Assembly (NCBI GenBank): GCA_965218625.1
Contig: CBDCLG010000017.1
Span: 62,001-126,000 of the forward strand
DNA from: Bin5 sp965218625
Lineage (GTDB): Bacteria; Chloroflexota; Anaerolineae; Caldilineales; Caldilineaceae
Direction: 5' to 3'
Length of the DNA: 64,000 bases
Below the pieces are notes generated by a model. The model searched no databases and was not told where the DNA came from. It was given only the letters and a program-made list of their open reading frames with translations. The translations under genes were made by a program, and so were the position numbers. This document shows, in pieces, positions 18,338 through 26,797 of this stretch (the stretch's first letter is position 1; each line of letters begins with the position of its first letter).

Positions 18338-19432
18338 CTATATCTGTCCTCTGCTGAGCATATCTCCGAACGGGTTGTCGCGGATATCCAGCGGGAAGTC
18401 GACGCGGGCCAGCCCCTGCCGCTGCGACTCGTAGACCGCCATGATCATCTCGAGCGCGGCGCGGCCCTGCCGCCCGCTCGAAACGCTCTCACGGTCCTGC
18501 TCGATGCAGTCGACCAGGTCGTTCACCGCGTTGATCCACGCGTGTTGCCGCTGCGTGGGGACCGGCTCCCAGTCGACCGGCTCGGTGCCGCCGCGCCAGC
18601 GGTGCAGATAGGGTTCCCAGCCGTAGCCGGCGGACCGCTCCAGGCTGTTGAACGCGCCGTGCTGGATCGCCAGCCGGCCTTCATCCCCTTCGATCAGGAT
18701 CTCGTAGGTACCGTAGCGCCGCCGTCCCCCCGACTCGAAGAAGAAGAGAGTGCCGCTGTCCATGCGGAACAGCCCCGCCCCCAGGTCTTCGATCGTGACC
18801 GTCTTGTTGCCGCGTTCGACCGTCGCGAAAACCCACTCCGGGTCGCCGGCATAGAAACGGATGAGATCGAAGATATGCGTGGCGTCGTGCATCAACTGAC
18901 CGCCGCCGGCCGTCTCGTAATGCGAGTGCCAGCTGGCAAGATTGAACTGATCGGTCGTGAGCAGGTTGGCGCGGATGGTGCGCAGATTGCCGATTTCGCC
19001 CTGCTCGATCATCTCCTTCACATTGATGTAGTTCTGCTCGAAGCGCATCGAATGGTTGACGATCAGCTTGGCGTTGGCGCGGTCGCAGGCCGCGATCATG
19101 CGGTCGGCCTCTTCGAGGTGGAAGGCCATCGGCTTTTCGCACAGAATGCCGCGCACGCCGGCCGCGGCCGCGGCGATCGTCACCGGCCCCTTCAGATTGT
19201 CGAGCGTGCAGACGCTGATGATATCCACGTCGGCCTGCGCCAGCATCTCCTCGTAGCTGCTGTAGCGCTGCGGGATCGACCACTGTTCGCAGAAGCTATC
19301 CAGTTTATCCGGGTCGATGTCGGCGGCGGCCGCCAGCTGCGTATCAGGCACCTCTGTATAGCCCTTGGCGTGCATCGCCGCCACCCGGCCGCAGCCGACG
19401 ATTCCCGCAGTGTAACGCTTGCCGTCCGTCAT
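18338..19432 (-). CDS. Gfo/Idh/MocA family oxidoreductase, copy 1
   Basis: NAD(P)-dependent sugar dehydrogenase-type enzyme, 364 aa. N-terminal Rossmann fold: AGIVGCGRVAAMHAKGY. Catalytic-region motif: GILCEKPMAF, containing the EKP signature. C-terminal substrate domain: GGGQLMHDATHIFDLIRF with the conserved H. AGGAG sits 7 bases before the ATG at 19432. About 75% of residues match the downstream copy at 19519-20616 over the whole length, so the two are tandem duplicates. The frame open upstream of 19432 is not family-like. Confidence 0.9.
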   Translation of the reverse strand: MTDGKRYTAGIVGCGRVAAMHAKGYTEVPDTQLAAAADIDPDKLDSFCEQWSIPQRYSSYEEMLAQADVDIISVCTLDNLKGPVTIAAAAAGVRGILCEKPMAFHLEEADRMIAACDRANAKLIVNHSMRFEQNYINVKEMIEQGEIGNLRTIRANLLTTDQFNLASWHSHYETAGGGQLMHDATHIFDLIRFYAGDPEWVFATVERGNKTVTIEDLGAGLFRMDSGTLFFFESGGRRRYGTYEILIEGDEGRLAIQHGAFNSLERSAGYGWEPYLHRWRGGTEPVDWEPVPTQRQHAWINAVNDLVDCIEQDRESVSSGRQGRAALEMIMAVYESQRQGLARVDFPLDIRDNPFGDMLSRGQI

Positions 19433-19506
19433 TTGTTTTCTCCTGCCGAGGTGGCGCCCGTGAAGGTGCGCATCATCAGGGAACTGACGACCGCCGGCGG
19501 GCGCAT
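19429..19506 (-). other. Fossil duplication junction: 25-codon sialidase/permease fusion frame
   Basis: The 86-bp spacer between the Gfo/Idh copies holds an ATG frame whose first four codons (MRPP) repeat the sialidase-like start at 18324, with the same AGGA-containing lead-in. Its end (LMMRTF, then the ATGA stop-start overlap) repeats the 3' end of the permease at 20613. It reads as the junction of a tandem duplication. I do not claim that it is translated. Confidence 0.75.
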
Positions 19507-19518
19507 GGGGTTCCTGCG

Positions 19519-20616
19519 CTAAATCTGTCCTCTGTCGAGCATCTCTCCGAACGGGTTGTCCTGGATTGCCAGCGGGAAGTCGACGCGGGCCAGCCCGCGA
19601 CGCTGCGACTCGTAGACGGCCATGATCATCTCCAGCGCGGCGCGGCCCTGGCGCCCGCTCGAAATGCTCTCGCGGTCGTTCTCGATGCAGTCGACCAGGT
19701 CGGCCACCACGTTGATGACGGCGTTGTCCCGCTGCGTGGCGACCGGCTCCCATTCAACGGGCTCGGTTCGCGCCCGCGCCAGCGGTGCAGGTAGGGCTCC
19801 CAGGCCCAGCCGCCCCTGTTGCTCCAGGCTGTTGCGTGCGCCGTGCTGGATCACGAGGCGGCCTTCGTCGCCGTCGATCAGGATTTCGAAGCAGCCGTAG
19901 CGCCGCCGCCCGCCCGACTCGAAGAAGAAGAGGCTGCCGCTGTCCATGCGGAACAGGCCGGCCGACAGGTCCTCGATCGTGATCGCCTTGTTGCCGCGCT
20001 CCACCGTGGCGAAGACCCACTCAGGATCGCCGGCGTAGAAGCGGATCAGATCGAACAGGTGCGTGCCGTTGTGCATCAGCTCGCCGCCGCCGGCGGTCGC
20101 GAACTGTGAATGCCAGCTGCTCGGATCGCGCTGGTCGGTCGAGAGCAGGTTGCCGCGGATGGTGCGCAGGTGGCCGATGTCGCCGCGCTCGATCATCGTC
20201 TTCACTTCGATGAAATTCTTCTCGAAGCGCATCGAATGGTCGATCACCAGCTTGGCGCCGGCGCGGTCGCAGGCCGCGATCATGCGGTCGGCCTCCTCCA
20301 GGTCGAAGGCCATCGGTTTTTCGCAGAGGATGCCGCGCGCGCCGGCCTCGGCCGCGGCGATGGTCGCCGGGCCGTGCAGGCTGTCCAGCGTAACGACGCT
20401 GACGATGTCCAGGTCGGCCTGGGCCAGCATCTCTTCGTAGCTGCCGTAACGCTGTGGGATCGACCACTGTTCGCAGAAGAGGTCGAGCTTGTCGGGGTCG
20501 ATGTCGGCGGCGGCGACCGGCTGTGTATCGGGCACGATGGTATAGGCCTCGGCGTGCAGCCCCGCCATCCGGCCGCAGCCGACGATTCCCACCCTGTAGC
20601 GCTTGTCGTCGGTCAT
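19519..20616 (-). CDS. Gfo/Idh/MocA family oxidoreductase, copy 2
   Basis: 365 aa, with VGIVGCGRMAGLHAEAY, GILCEKPMAF and GGGELMHNGTHLFDLIRF. Its ATG overlaps the permease stop (ATGA at 20613-20616), so translation is likely coupled. Between about 19765 and 19820 the protein reads LGALPAPLARAR where copy 1 reads GWEPYLHRWRGG. The copy-1-like peptide WEPYLHRWRG is encoded in another frame there, so two compensating indels (+1 and +2) have scrambled about a dozen residues. The rest is intact. Confidence 0.88.
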   Translation of the reverse strand: MTDDKRYRVGIVGCGRMAGLHAEAYTIVPDTQPVAAADIDPDKLDLFCEQWSIPQRYGSYEEMLAQADLDIVSVVTLDSLHGPATIAAAEAGARGILCEKPMAFDLEEADRMIAACDRAGAKLVIDHSMRFEKNFIEVKTMIERGDIGHLRTIRGNLLSTDQRDPSSWHSQFATAGGGELMHNGTHLFDLIRFYAGDPEWVFATVERGNKAITIEDLSAGLFRMDSGSLFFFESGGRRRYGCFEILIDGDEGRLVIQHGARNSLEQQGRLGLGALPAPLARARTEPVEWEPVATQRDNAVINVVADLVDCIENDRESISSGRQGRAALEMIMAVYESQRRGLARVDFPLAIQDNPFGEMLDRGQI

Positions 20617-21491
20617 TTGAATGCTCCCACCAGGGCGGCGCCGGCGAAGGTGCGCATCATCAGGATGATAATAATTGCGGTCGGGATCGACGCGATCACG
20701 TAACCGGCCATCAGCGGCCCGAACATGACCTGGTTGTTGCCGGTGAACCTCGCCAGCCCCAGCATCAGCGTGAACTTCTCCGGCGAGCGCAGCACCAGCA
20801 GCGGCCACACATAGTCCCCCCAGGACGAAAGGAAGGTGAGCAGGCCGACGATCGCCATGATCGGCCGCGAAAGGGGCAGCGCGATCATCCGGTACATCTG
20901 CAGCTCGGTGCCGCCGTCCATCCTGGCCGCTTCGAACAGCTCCTCCGGCAGGTCGGAGAAGAAGCCGGTCAGCAGAAAGACGGCGAAGGCAAGCCCGCCG
21001 GCGATATAGGGCAGGATCAGGCCCCAGAGCGAGTTCATCAGCCCGAACTCGACGATCAGCAGGTAGCGGCCGATCAGGGTCAGGACGCTGGGGATCATCA
21101 GTAGCGACAGCACCAGGTAGTAGGCCGCGTCGCGCCAGGCGAAGTCGATGCGCGCAAACGCGTACGCGGCCAGAGACGCGCACAGCAGCACGCCGGCGAC
21201 CGCGCCGAGGCTGACGAGGCTGCTGTTGATGATGGAGCGGTAGATTTCGTTCCACGCCATCACATAGTTGTTCAGCTGCAGCGGGAAGGCCGGCAGCCAG
21301 AAATTTTCCAGCAGCTGCTTGAAGCTCTTGAAAGAGGTGAGAATGGCAATGAAAAAGGGAAAGAAGGTCAGAAAAAGGAGAAACACCAGCACCGCATGAT
21401 GCAGCGAATTCTTGAGCTGCGCGCCAAGCTCCGACTGCGCATCGTCATGCGTCGACGAGAAGGGACCGTCGACTGTCTGCTCGGTCATCAT
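20613..21491 (-). CDS. Carbohydrate ABC transporter permease (MalG type)
   Basis: 292 aa with six predicted membrane helices and the EAA loop EAARMDGGTELQMYRMIALPLSRP (quoted in part: EAARMDGG, MIALPLSRP). It pairs with the permease encoded just upstream, whose stop overlaps this start (ATGA). No ATPase gene lies in the operon; a shared MsmK-like ATPase elsewhere is likely. Confidence 0.9.
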   Translation of the reverse strand: MMTEQTVDGPFSSTHDDAQSELGAQLKNSLHHAVLVFLLFLTFFPFFIAILTSFKSFKQLLENFWLPAFPLQLNNYVMAWNEIYRSIINSSLVSLGAVAGVLLCASLAAYAFARIDFAWRDAAYYLVLSLLMIPSVLTLIGRYLLIVEFGLMNSLWGLILPYIAGGLAFAVFLLTGFFSDLPEELFEAARMDGGTELQMYRMIALPLSRPIMAIVGLLTFLSSWGDYVWPLLVLRSPEKFTLMLGLARFTGNNQVMFGPLMAGYVIASIPTAIIIILMMRTFAGAALVGAFK

Positions 21492-22447
21492 GTCTCCCTT
21501 GTGCGTCGGGTGCGGGCGAAGGGCGACGTCGTGTAGCGGAAGCTCAGCAGCGTCAGAATGAAGATGGCGATGAACATGGTTACGCCGATGGTTGCGCCGT
21601 ACCCCATATGGTCGCCGCGGAAGGCGGCCATAAAGAGCAGCAGGCCGGGCACCAGCGACGCCTTGGCCGGCCCGCCCGCCGTCATGATCAGCACAAAGGC
21701 GAAATCCTGGATGATGCCGATCATCGTCTGGATCGCCACCAGCTGGATCGAGGTGACCACGAGCGGGATGTCGATGCGGACCATGCGCTGCCAGACATTG
21801 CAGCCGTCCATCACCGACGCGTCAAGCACCTCACTGGGGATCTGCTGCAACCCGGCGTAGAAGATCATGAACGGCCAGCCGGATATCCAGGGGAAACTGA
21901 CCATCAGCAGCGCCAGAATCACCAGGCTCGGCTCGGACAGCCACGCTGTCTGCCACTCTTCCAGGCCGAAACTCCCCAGCATGCGATTGAGCACGCCGAT
22001 CTTCGGCAGCGGGTTGTAGATGAATTTCCAGATCATGATCGTGACCAGGAAGGGGACGACCATCGGCAGGACGAAGAGCGTGCGGTACCAGTACTTGGTG
22101 CGTTCCCGCCGCAGGTTGAAGACCAGCTCCGCCACCAGGAAGGGGGAGATGCGCTGCAACATCCAGCCGAGGAAAAACCAGCCGAGATTGCGCGTGGAGA
22201 TGTGCATGTTGGGGTCGGAAAACATCTTGGTGAAGTTCCCGAACCCAATGTACCGTTCCACCGTGAAGCCGTCCCAGCGGAAGAAGGTATGATAGATGAC
22301 GTTGAGGGTCGGCTGGTACATGAAGATGGCCAGAAAGAGGAAGGTGGGCAGCAGAAAGAGGAACGCGGTCAGATTGCGGCGCAGCGTACGGCGGCGGCCG
22401 CTCCACAGTCTACTGTCGAGACCGGTGTCGGCAGTCTGTACTGACAT
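21488..22447 (-). CDS. Carbohydrate ABC transporter permease (MalF/UgpA type)
   Basis: 319 aa. A first helix (AFLFLLPTFLFLAIFMYQPTL) is followed by the loop and further helices; the EAA motif is EVLDASVMDGCNVWQRMVRI. The start is 66 bp downstream of the binding-protein stop, across a very strong hairpin. The order binding protein, MalF-like, MalG-like is standard for CUT1 transporters. Confidence 0.9.
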   Translation of the reverse strand: MSVQTADTGLDSRLWSGRRRTLRRNLTAFLFLLPTFLFLAIFMYQPTLNVIYHTFFRWDGFTVERYIGFGNFTKMFSDPNMHISTRNLGWFFLGWMLQRISPFLVAELVFNLRRERTKYWYRTLFVLPMVVPFLVTIMIWKFIYNPLPKIGVLNRMLGSFGLEEWQTAWLSEPSLVILALLMVSFPWISGWPFMIFYAGLQQIPSEVLDASVMDGCNVWQRMVRIDIPLVVTSIQLVAIQTMIGIIQDFAFVLIMTAGGPAKASLVPGLLLFMAAFRGDHMGYGATIGVTMFIAIFILTLLSFRYTTSPFARTRRTRET

Positions 22448-22459
22448 GGGGTTCGCAAG

Positions 22460-22499
22460 GGCCCGTGGTCAGTGATCTGCTGATCACTGACCACGGGCC
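22460..22499. terminator. 18-bp perfect hairpin between binding-protein and permease genes
   Basis: GGCCCGTGGTCAGTGATC pairs perfectly with its complement around TGCT. There is no T-run. It probably stabilises the upstream mRNA or attenuates the permeases, as REP-type hairpins do after malE. Its words resemble the dispersed AGTGG repeats. Confidence 0.7.
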
Positions 22500-22513
22500 A
22501 CTATCCATTGCAG

Positions 22514-24115
22514 TTAGGCGTTGAACGGCATCACGAATGGCTCGGTCGGGACCGTGTAGTCGCCCCACGGCGGCGGCGTGTAGTCGGCCCTCAACTTCTC
22601 CCACTCTTTGGCCTCTTCCTGCAGCTCCTTATCGACGAGGAAATTCTCGATGAAGGTCGGCAGCACATCGATCTGTACCTGAATCATCTCTTCCAGTGTC
22701 ATAGTGTCGGCGAAGTAGGCCTGAAGCGCCGAGAACCACTCGTACCAGAAATGCCAGTCGCCGATGCGGTCGGAGGAGAATCCGGGCTTGGCCGTCTTCT
22801 TTTCATAGTCGCTGACCAGGGCCTTGACATCGTCGTCGAGCTCAATTCCTTCGAGGCCCCTGATCGTCGGCAGCACCAGGTTGGTGCCAAACCGCTCCTG
22901 GATCAGCCGCTCCGAATTGGCCGGCGTCGTCATGAACTTGAGAAAATCGATCGCCAGGTCGACGTGCCCGCGTTCGCGCGCAGTCCTGGTCACCGTCTTG
23001 CTCTCGGTCGAGCGCGCGATCAGCCAGGTTGGGTCCTCTTCGCCCCACGGTGTCAGCTTATTGGTCAGGCGCGGTAGATTGAAGACGCCGAACCTGTCGG
23101 TGCCGCCCAGCTCCATCAGCTGCGGCCAGATGCGGACGGCGTGCCACACCATCGCCGACTGCTCCGTCATAAAGATCTCGCCATAGCCGATCGCATTGGT
23201 CGTCTGCGCCATCTGCAGGTAGCCGGGCTGGAAGTAGTTCGTAACCTCTTTCCAGATGCGGGTCGGCTCGACCCAGTAGGGCGAGTCGAAGCGCACGATG
23301 CCGGCGATGGAGGCGCGGGTCTGCTCGACATCGGTGCAGAAGCCGTCGCCGTTGAGGTCGATCAGGTCGAACAGCCCCATCGACCGGACCAGGTAGTCGA
23401 CCATCCGGTCCCACTCCCAGCTGAGCAGCGTGCTCTCCAGCGGGATCATGCCCGCATCGAGGATCTGCTGGCACGACTGGTAGTAGTCGTAATAGGTCTT
23501 TTCGGGGGGTCCGGAGAGGCCGGCCTCGGCGTACATCTCCTTGTTGTAGGCGATCACCAGTCCCGGGTTGCCCCAACCCATGGGAATGTCATAGTTGTTG
23601 CCGTCGGCCAGCACCAGCGGCTGCACATCCTCGTACCACTGGTCGACCCAGCGCTCGTGGCCGGGCTGGTCCGAGGGCATGTAGTGATTGGGCTGATCCA
23701 GGTACTCGGTCGTCGCGATAATCGCGTCCTTGTCGTAGATGAAGGAGAGGCCGTACATGAAGGTGATGTCCGGCAGCGTTCCTGCCGCCGCGCCGGCCTT
23801 GAAGTAGGTCGGCTGGGTCATCGCCTCCGTCGCCTTCCACGGCTCCTCGAAGGTCACCTCGACACCGGGGTGCATCTCCTCGTACTCTGCCGCGATGTGG
23901 AGGATCTCGTGCAGCGCGACCGGCGTGTCCGCGGTCACCTTGCCCGGAACGTACTGCATGTCGATGGTCAGCTCGCCGGTCATGCCTGATCCTTCGGCGC
24001 CATCGTCATCCGTGGCCGCCGGCGCAGGCGGCGTTCCGCAGGCGGCGATTAGCCCGGCAGCAGCGAGGCCGCCGGTCGCGATCAGGAATTGGCGGCGAGA
24101 CAGTGCTCTGTTCAT
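22514..24115 (-). CDS. Extracellular sugar-binding lipoprotein, Tat-exported (family 1)
   Basis: 533 aa. The signal begins MNRALSRRQFLIATGG, containing a twin-arginine RRxFL pattern, and ends in a lipobox AAC near residue 26. The mature part is SBP_bac_1-like with GTLPDITFMYG, WGNPGLVIAYNKEMYAEAGL and KFMTTPANSERLIQERFG. It is longer than typical sugar-binding proteins. It is the first gene of the operon and has its own promoter upstream. The ligand may be a sialylated or other glycan, judging only from the downstream sialidase-like and Gfo/Idh genes. Confidence 0.88.
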   Translation of the reverse strand: MNRALSRRQFLIATGGLAAAGLIAACGTPPAPAATDDDGAEGSGMTGELTIDMQYVPGKVTADTPVALHEILHIAAEYEEMHPGVEVTFEEPWKATEAMTQPTYFKAGAAAGTLPDITFMYGLSFIYDKDAIIATTEYLDQPNHYMPSDQPGHERWVDQWYEDVQPLVLADGNNYDIPMGWGNPGLVIAYNKEMYAEAGLSGPPEKTYYDYYQSCQQILDAGMIPLESTLLSWEWDRMVDYLVRSMGLFDLIDLNGDGFCTDVEQTRASIAGIVRFDSPYWVEPTRIWKEVTNYFQPGYLQMAQTTNAIGYGEIFMTEQSAMVWHAVRIWPQLMELGGTDRFGVFNLPRLTNKLTPWGEEDPTWLIARSTESKTVTRTARERGHVDLAIDFLKFMTTPANSERLIQERFGTNLVLPTIRGLEGIELDDDVKALVSDYEKKTAKPGFSSDRIGDWHFWYEWFSALQAYFADTMTLEEMIQVQIDVLPTFIENFLVDKELQEEAKEWEKLRADYTPPPWGDYTVPTEPFVMPFNA

Positions 24116-24201
24116 TTCAGACTCCTTTTTGATTCAGTAAAGCCGAAAACGACTACGTGATAAGCGAGGAGAATGACAGCTGGAAGAGAAGTTCGCGCTG
24201 C

Positions 24202-24230
24202 ACTATAACATCCCACGCTCAGGCGGTCAA
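24202..24230 (-). promoter_or_regulatory. Promoter of the sugar ABC operon
   Basis: Minus strand TTGACC (24225-24230), 17-base spacer, TATAGT (24202-24207); about 80 bases of leader precede the binding-protein ATG. Confidence 0.7.
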
Positions 24231-24363
24231 GCAGCTGCTTCGGCCGGTCATGCGCCATGGACGCACAGGGCGATTGCATCCAATCGGGCCAAGACCTGCG
24301 ACACGACCTGATTCAAGCCCAACTCCGAAAAAGCAGCCGAAAACGATTGACAAGTAGGGGCAC

Positions 24364-24465
24364 CCCTTGTGGGCGCCCTTCGTGGGCTATTGTGGGCGCC
24401 CTTCGTGGGCTATTGTGGGCGCCCTTCGTGGGCTATTGTGGGCGCCCTTCGTGGGCTATTGTGGC
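24364..24465. repeat. 23-bp tandem repeat, four copies
   Basis: Unit GGGCGCCCTTCGTGGGCTATT plus GT, starting at 24371, 24394, 24417 and 24440, with a decayed fifth. Each unit contains the palindrome GGGCGCCC. The period is not a multiple of three, so it is not coding. The remaining sequence of 24116-24598 has the operon promoter (minus) and, for the plus strand, only a TATAAT at 24529-24534 without a well-spaced -35. Confidence 0.85.
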
Positions 24466-24598
24466 GGCCGGATTCAGATGCGATTGCCCTGCATGGACGC
24501 CGCAAAAGCATTGACGTTCACTCTGGTATATAATACAGTCAGCCGGCGGTCGCACACGCGCCGCCGCCCCAGGAATCTGCCAACGAAAGTGAAAAACC

Positions 24599-25669
24599 AT
24601 GAGTGCAACACCACTTGCCGGCACGCTTGAATCTGGGAACAACCTCCCCGCACCCCGCAGCGAAGAGGAGCTCGACCTGCTGCTCTCCGAGCCCTCGCCC
24701 GCGGCGCTGGCCGCGCTGGAAAGGCTCGACTCCGACCTGGTCGTCCTCGGCGTCAGCGGCAAGATGGGCCCGACGCTGGCGCGCATGGCGGCGCGCGGCC
24801 TCGACAAAGTCAACTCCCCCCACCGCGTCTACGGCGTCGCCCGCTTCAGCCAGCCGCGCGTCCGCGACCGGCTGGAGGGCTGGGGCGTACAGACGGTCAC
24901 CTGCGACCTGCTGGACCGCAGCGAGCTGGCCGGGTTGCCGCACAGCGGCAGCGTAATCTACATGGCGGGCCAGAAGTTCGGCACCACCGGCAACCAGCAC
25001 ATGACTTGGGCGATCAACACCCATTTGCCAGGTTTGATCTGCGAACGCTATCCCGACGCCCGCATCGTCGCCTTTTCCACGGGGAATGTCTATCCGCTCG
25101 TGCCGGTCGTCGCCGGCGGCCCCCGCGAGGACCACCCGCTCGCGCCCGTCGGCGAATACGCCATGTCCTGCCTCGGCCGCGAGCGCGTATTCGAGTACTT
25201 CTCGCGCTCACATGGCCTGCGCTGCGCCATCGTCCGCCTCAACTACGCGGTCGAGATGCGCTACGGCGTGCTGGTCGACATCGCCCGCAGGGTGCATGCG
25301 GAGCAGCCGGTCGCCCTCGACATGGGCGCGGCCAATGTCATCTGGCAGGGGGACGCCAGCGCGCAGGCGCTCGCGCTGCTCGATCACTGCGCCGCGCCGC
25401 CGTTCGTTCTCAACGTCACCGGCCCCGAGACGGTCTCGGTGCGTCGCGTGGCCGAAACATTGGGAGACCTGTTCGGCAAAAGGCCCCGCTTCAGCGGCGA
25501 GGAGGCGCCGACCGCGCTGCTCAACAACGCCGCCAAAGCGGCGCAGATCTTCGGCTACCCACTCGTCTCGCTTCAACAGATGCTCGAATGGATCGCCGCC
25601 TGGGTGCAGAACGACGGCGCCACGCTGGATAAGCCGACCCATTTCGAAACGCGCGACGGGAGTTTCTGA
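24599..25669 (+). CDS. NAD(P)-dependent epimerase/dehydratase-like protein
   Basis: 356 aa. Extended-SDR fold: LVVLGVSGKMGPTLARMAARG near residue 47 stands in for GxxGxxG; AFSTGNVYP carries the catalytic-region Ser. The expected YxxxK reads YAMSC (followed by LGRE), so the catalytic Lys is replaced by Cys at that position. It may therefore be a non-classical enzyme. Its TGA overlaps the next ATG (TGATG), indicating a two-gene operon with the DHDPS-like enzyme. Confidence 0.8.
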   Translation: MSATPLAGTLESGNNLPAPRSEEELDLLLSEPSPAALAALERLDSDLVVLGVSGKMGPTLARMAARGLDKVNSPHRVYGVARFSQPRVRDRLEGWGVQTVTCDLLDRSELAGLPHSGSVIYMAGQKFGTTGNQHMTWAINTHLPGLICERYPDARIVAFSTGNVYPLVPVVAGGPREDHPLAPVGEYAMSCLGRERVFEYFSRSHGLRCAIVRLNYAVEMRYGVLVDIARRVHAEQPVALDMGAANVIWQGDASAQALALLDHCAAPPFVLNVTGPETVSVRRVAETLGDLFGKRPRFSGEEAPTALLNNAAKAAQIFGYPLVSLQQMLEWIAAWVQNDGATLDKPTHFETRDGSF

Positions 25670-26730
25670 TGCCGCAATCCTTGTCTGAATTGAGACAGCA
25701 TCTGCAGGAAGGGCAGGTGATCCCGGCGCACCCGCTGGCGCTGACCGCCGACCTCAAGCTGGATGAGCGGCGCCAGCGCGCGCTGACCCGCTACTACTGC
25801 GCGGCCGGCGCCGGCGGTGTCGCCGTCGGTGTGCACACGACCCAGTTCGAGCTGCACCAGCCCGAATACGGGTTGTTGGATCCGGTGCTGGCGCTGGCCT
25901 CCGAGACGGTGGACGAGCATCTGCACGCGAATCCCCGCCCCTTCGTCAAGGTGGCCGGCATCCTGGGCGATACGGCCCAGGCCGTGCGCGAAGCCGAAAC
26001 CGCGCTGGCGCACGGCTACGACGCCGGGCTGCTCAGCCTGCGCGCCCTGCCGCACGCGTCGGTGTCCCGGCTCCTGGAGCACAGCCGCCGCGTCGCCGAG
26101 GTGATCCCCGTCATCGGCTTCTACCTGCAGACCGCGGTCGGCGGCCAGGCGCTGCCCTACCGCTTCTGGCGCGAGTTCGTCGAGATCGAGAACATTGTGG
26201 CGATCAAGATCGCGCCTTTCGACCGCTACAAGACGCTCGACGTCGTGCGCGCGCTGGCCGGTTCGTGCCGCGGCGGCGAGATCGCGCTCTACACGGGCAA
26301 CGACGACAACATCGTCGCCGACCTGCTGACGGAGTTCGACTTTGGCGCCGGCGGGGCCGCGTTGCGCATCGTCGGCGGGCTGCTCGGCCAGTGGGCCGTC
26401 TGGACGCGGGAAGCCGTCTCGATGCTGCGCGCCATCCACGAACAGGCGGCCGCCGGCACAGTCGACTACCGGCGCTGGCTCACCTACAACGTCCAGATGA
26501 CGGACGCCAACGCCGCGGTGTTCGACAGCGCCAACAGTTTCCACGGCTGCATTTCCGGTGTGCACGAGGTGCTGCGGCGGCAGGGGCTTCTGCAGGGGAC
26601 CTGGTGCCTGAGCCCGGCGGAGAGCCTGTCGCCCGGCCAGTGCGAGGAGCTCGACCGCGTCTGCCGAACCTATCCTCACCTGACCGACGACGAATTCGTG
26701 GCCGCGCACAAGGACGATTGGCTGCGTTAG
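25669..26730 (+). CDS. Dihydrodipicolinate synthase (DapA) family aldolase/lyase-like protein
   Basis: 353 aa. VIPAHPLALTADLKLDERRQ at the start, then an (alpha/beta)8 pattern, GFYLQ (the position of the catalytic Tyr in GYYQP-type enzymes), and VAIKIAPFDRY, where the Lys is the likely Schiff-base residue. The C-terminus is long. Not true lysine-pathway DapA: the partner gene and extra tail suggest sugar-acid or 2-keto acid metabolism. Confidence 0.8.
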   Translation: MPQSLSELRQHLQEGQVIPAHPLALTADLKLDERRQRALTRYYCAAGAGGVAVGVHTTQFELHQPEYGLLDPVLALASETVDEHLHANPRPFVKVAGILGDTAQAVREAETALAHGYDAGLLSLRALPHASVSRLLEHSRRVAEVIPVIGFYLQTAVGGQALPYRFWREFVEIENIVAIKIAPFDRYKTLDVVRALAGSCRGGEIALYTGNDDNIVADLLTEFDFGAGGAALRIVGGLLGQWAVWTREAVSMLRAIHEQAAAGTVDYRRWLTYNVQMTDANAAVFDSANSFHGCISGVHEVLRRQGLLQGTWCLSPAESLSPGQCEELDRVCRTYPHLTDDEFVAAHKDDWLR

Positions 26731-26735
26731 AAGGG

Positions 26736-26797
26736 CAGTGGCCGGTGGTCAGTGGCCGGTTGCCAGTGGTCAGTAGCCAGTAGCCGGTTGCCGGTTC
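26736..26797. repeat. Intergenic AGTGGCC/AGTAGCC tandem words
   Basis: Immediately after the DapA-like stop there is a run of CAGTGGCC, GGTGGTCAGTGGCC, GGTTGCCAGTGG, TCAGTAGCCAGTAGCC and GGTTGCC. It belongs to the same word family as the runs at 22460 and 47633. Confidence 0.65.

Noticed and set aside
24364..24465. CRISPR array
   Set aside because: The repeat is contiguous with no spacers and no cas genes nearby.
24511..24534. TTGACG plus TATAAT promoter for the epimerase gene
   Set aside because: The spacer is only 12 bases; the -10 may be used but the pair is not a normal promoter.
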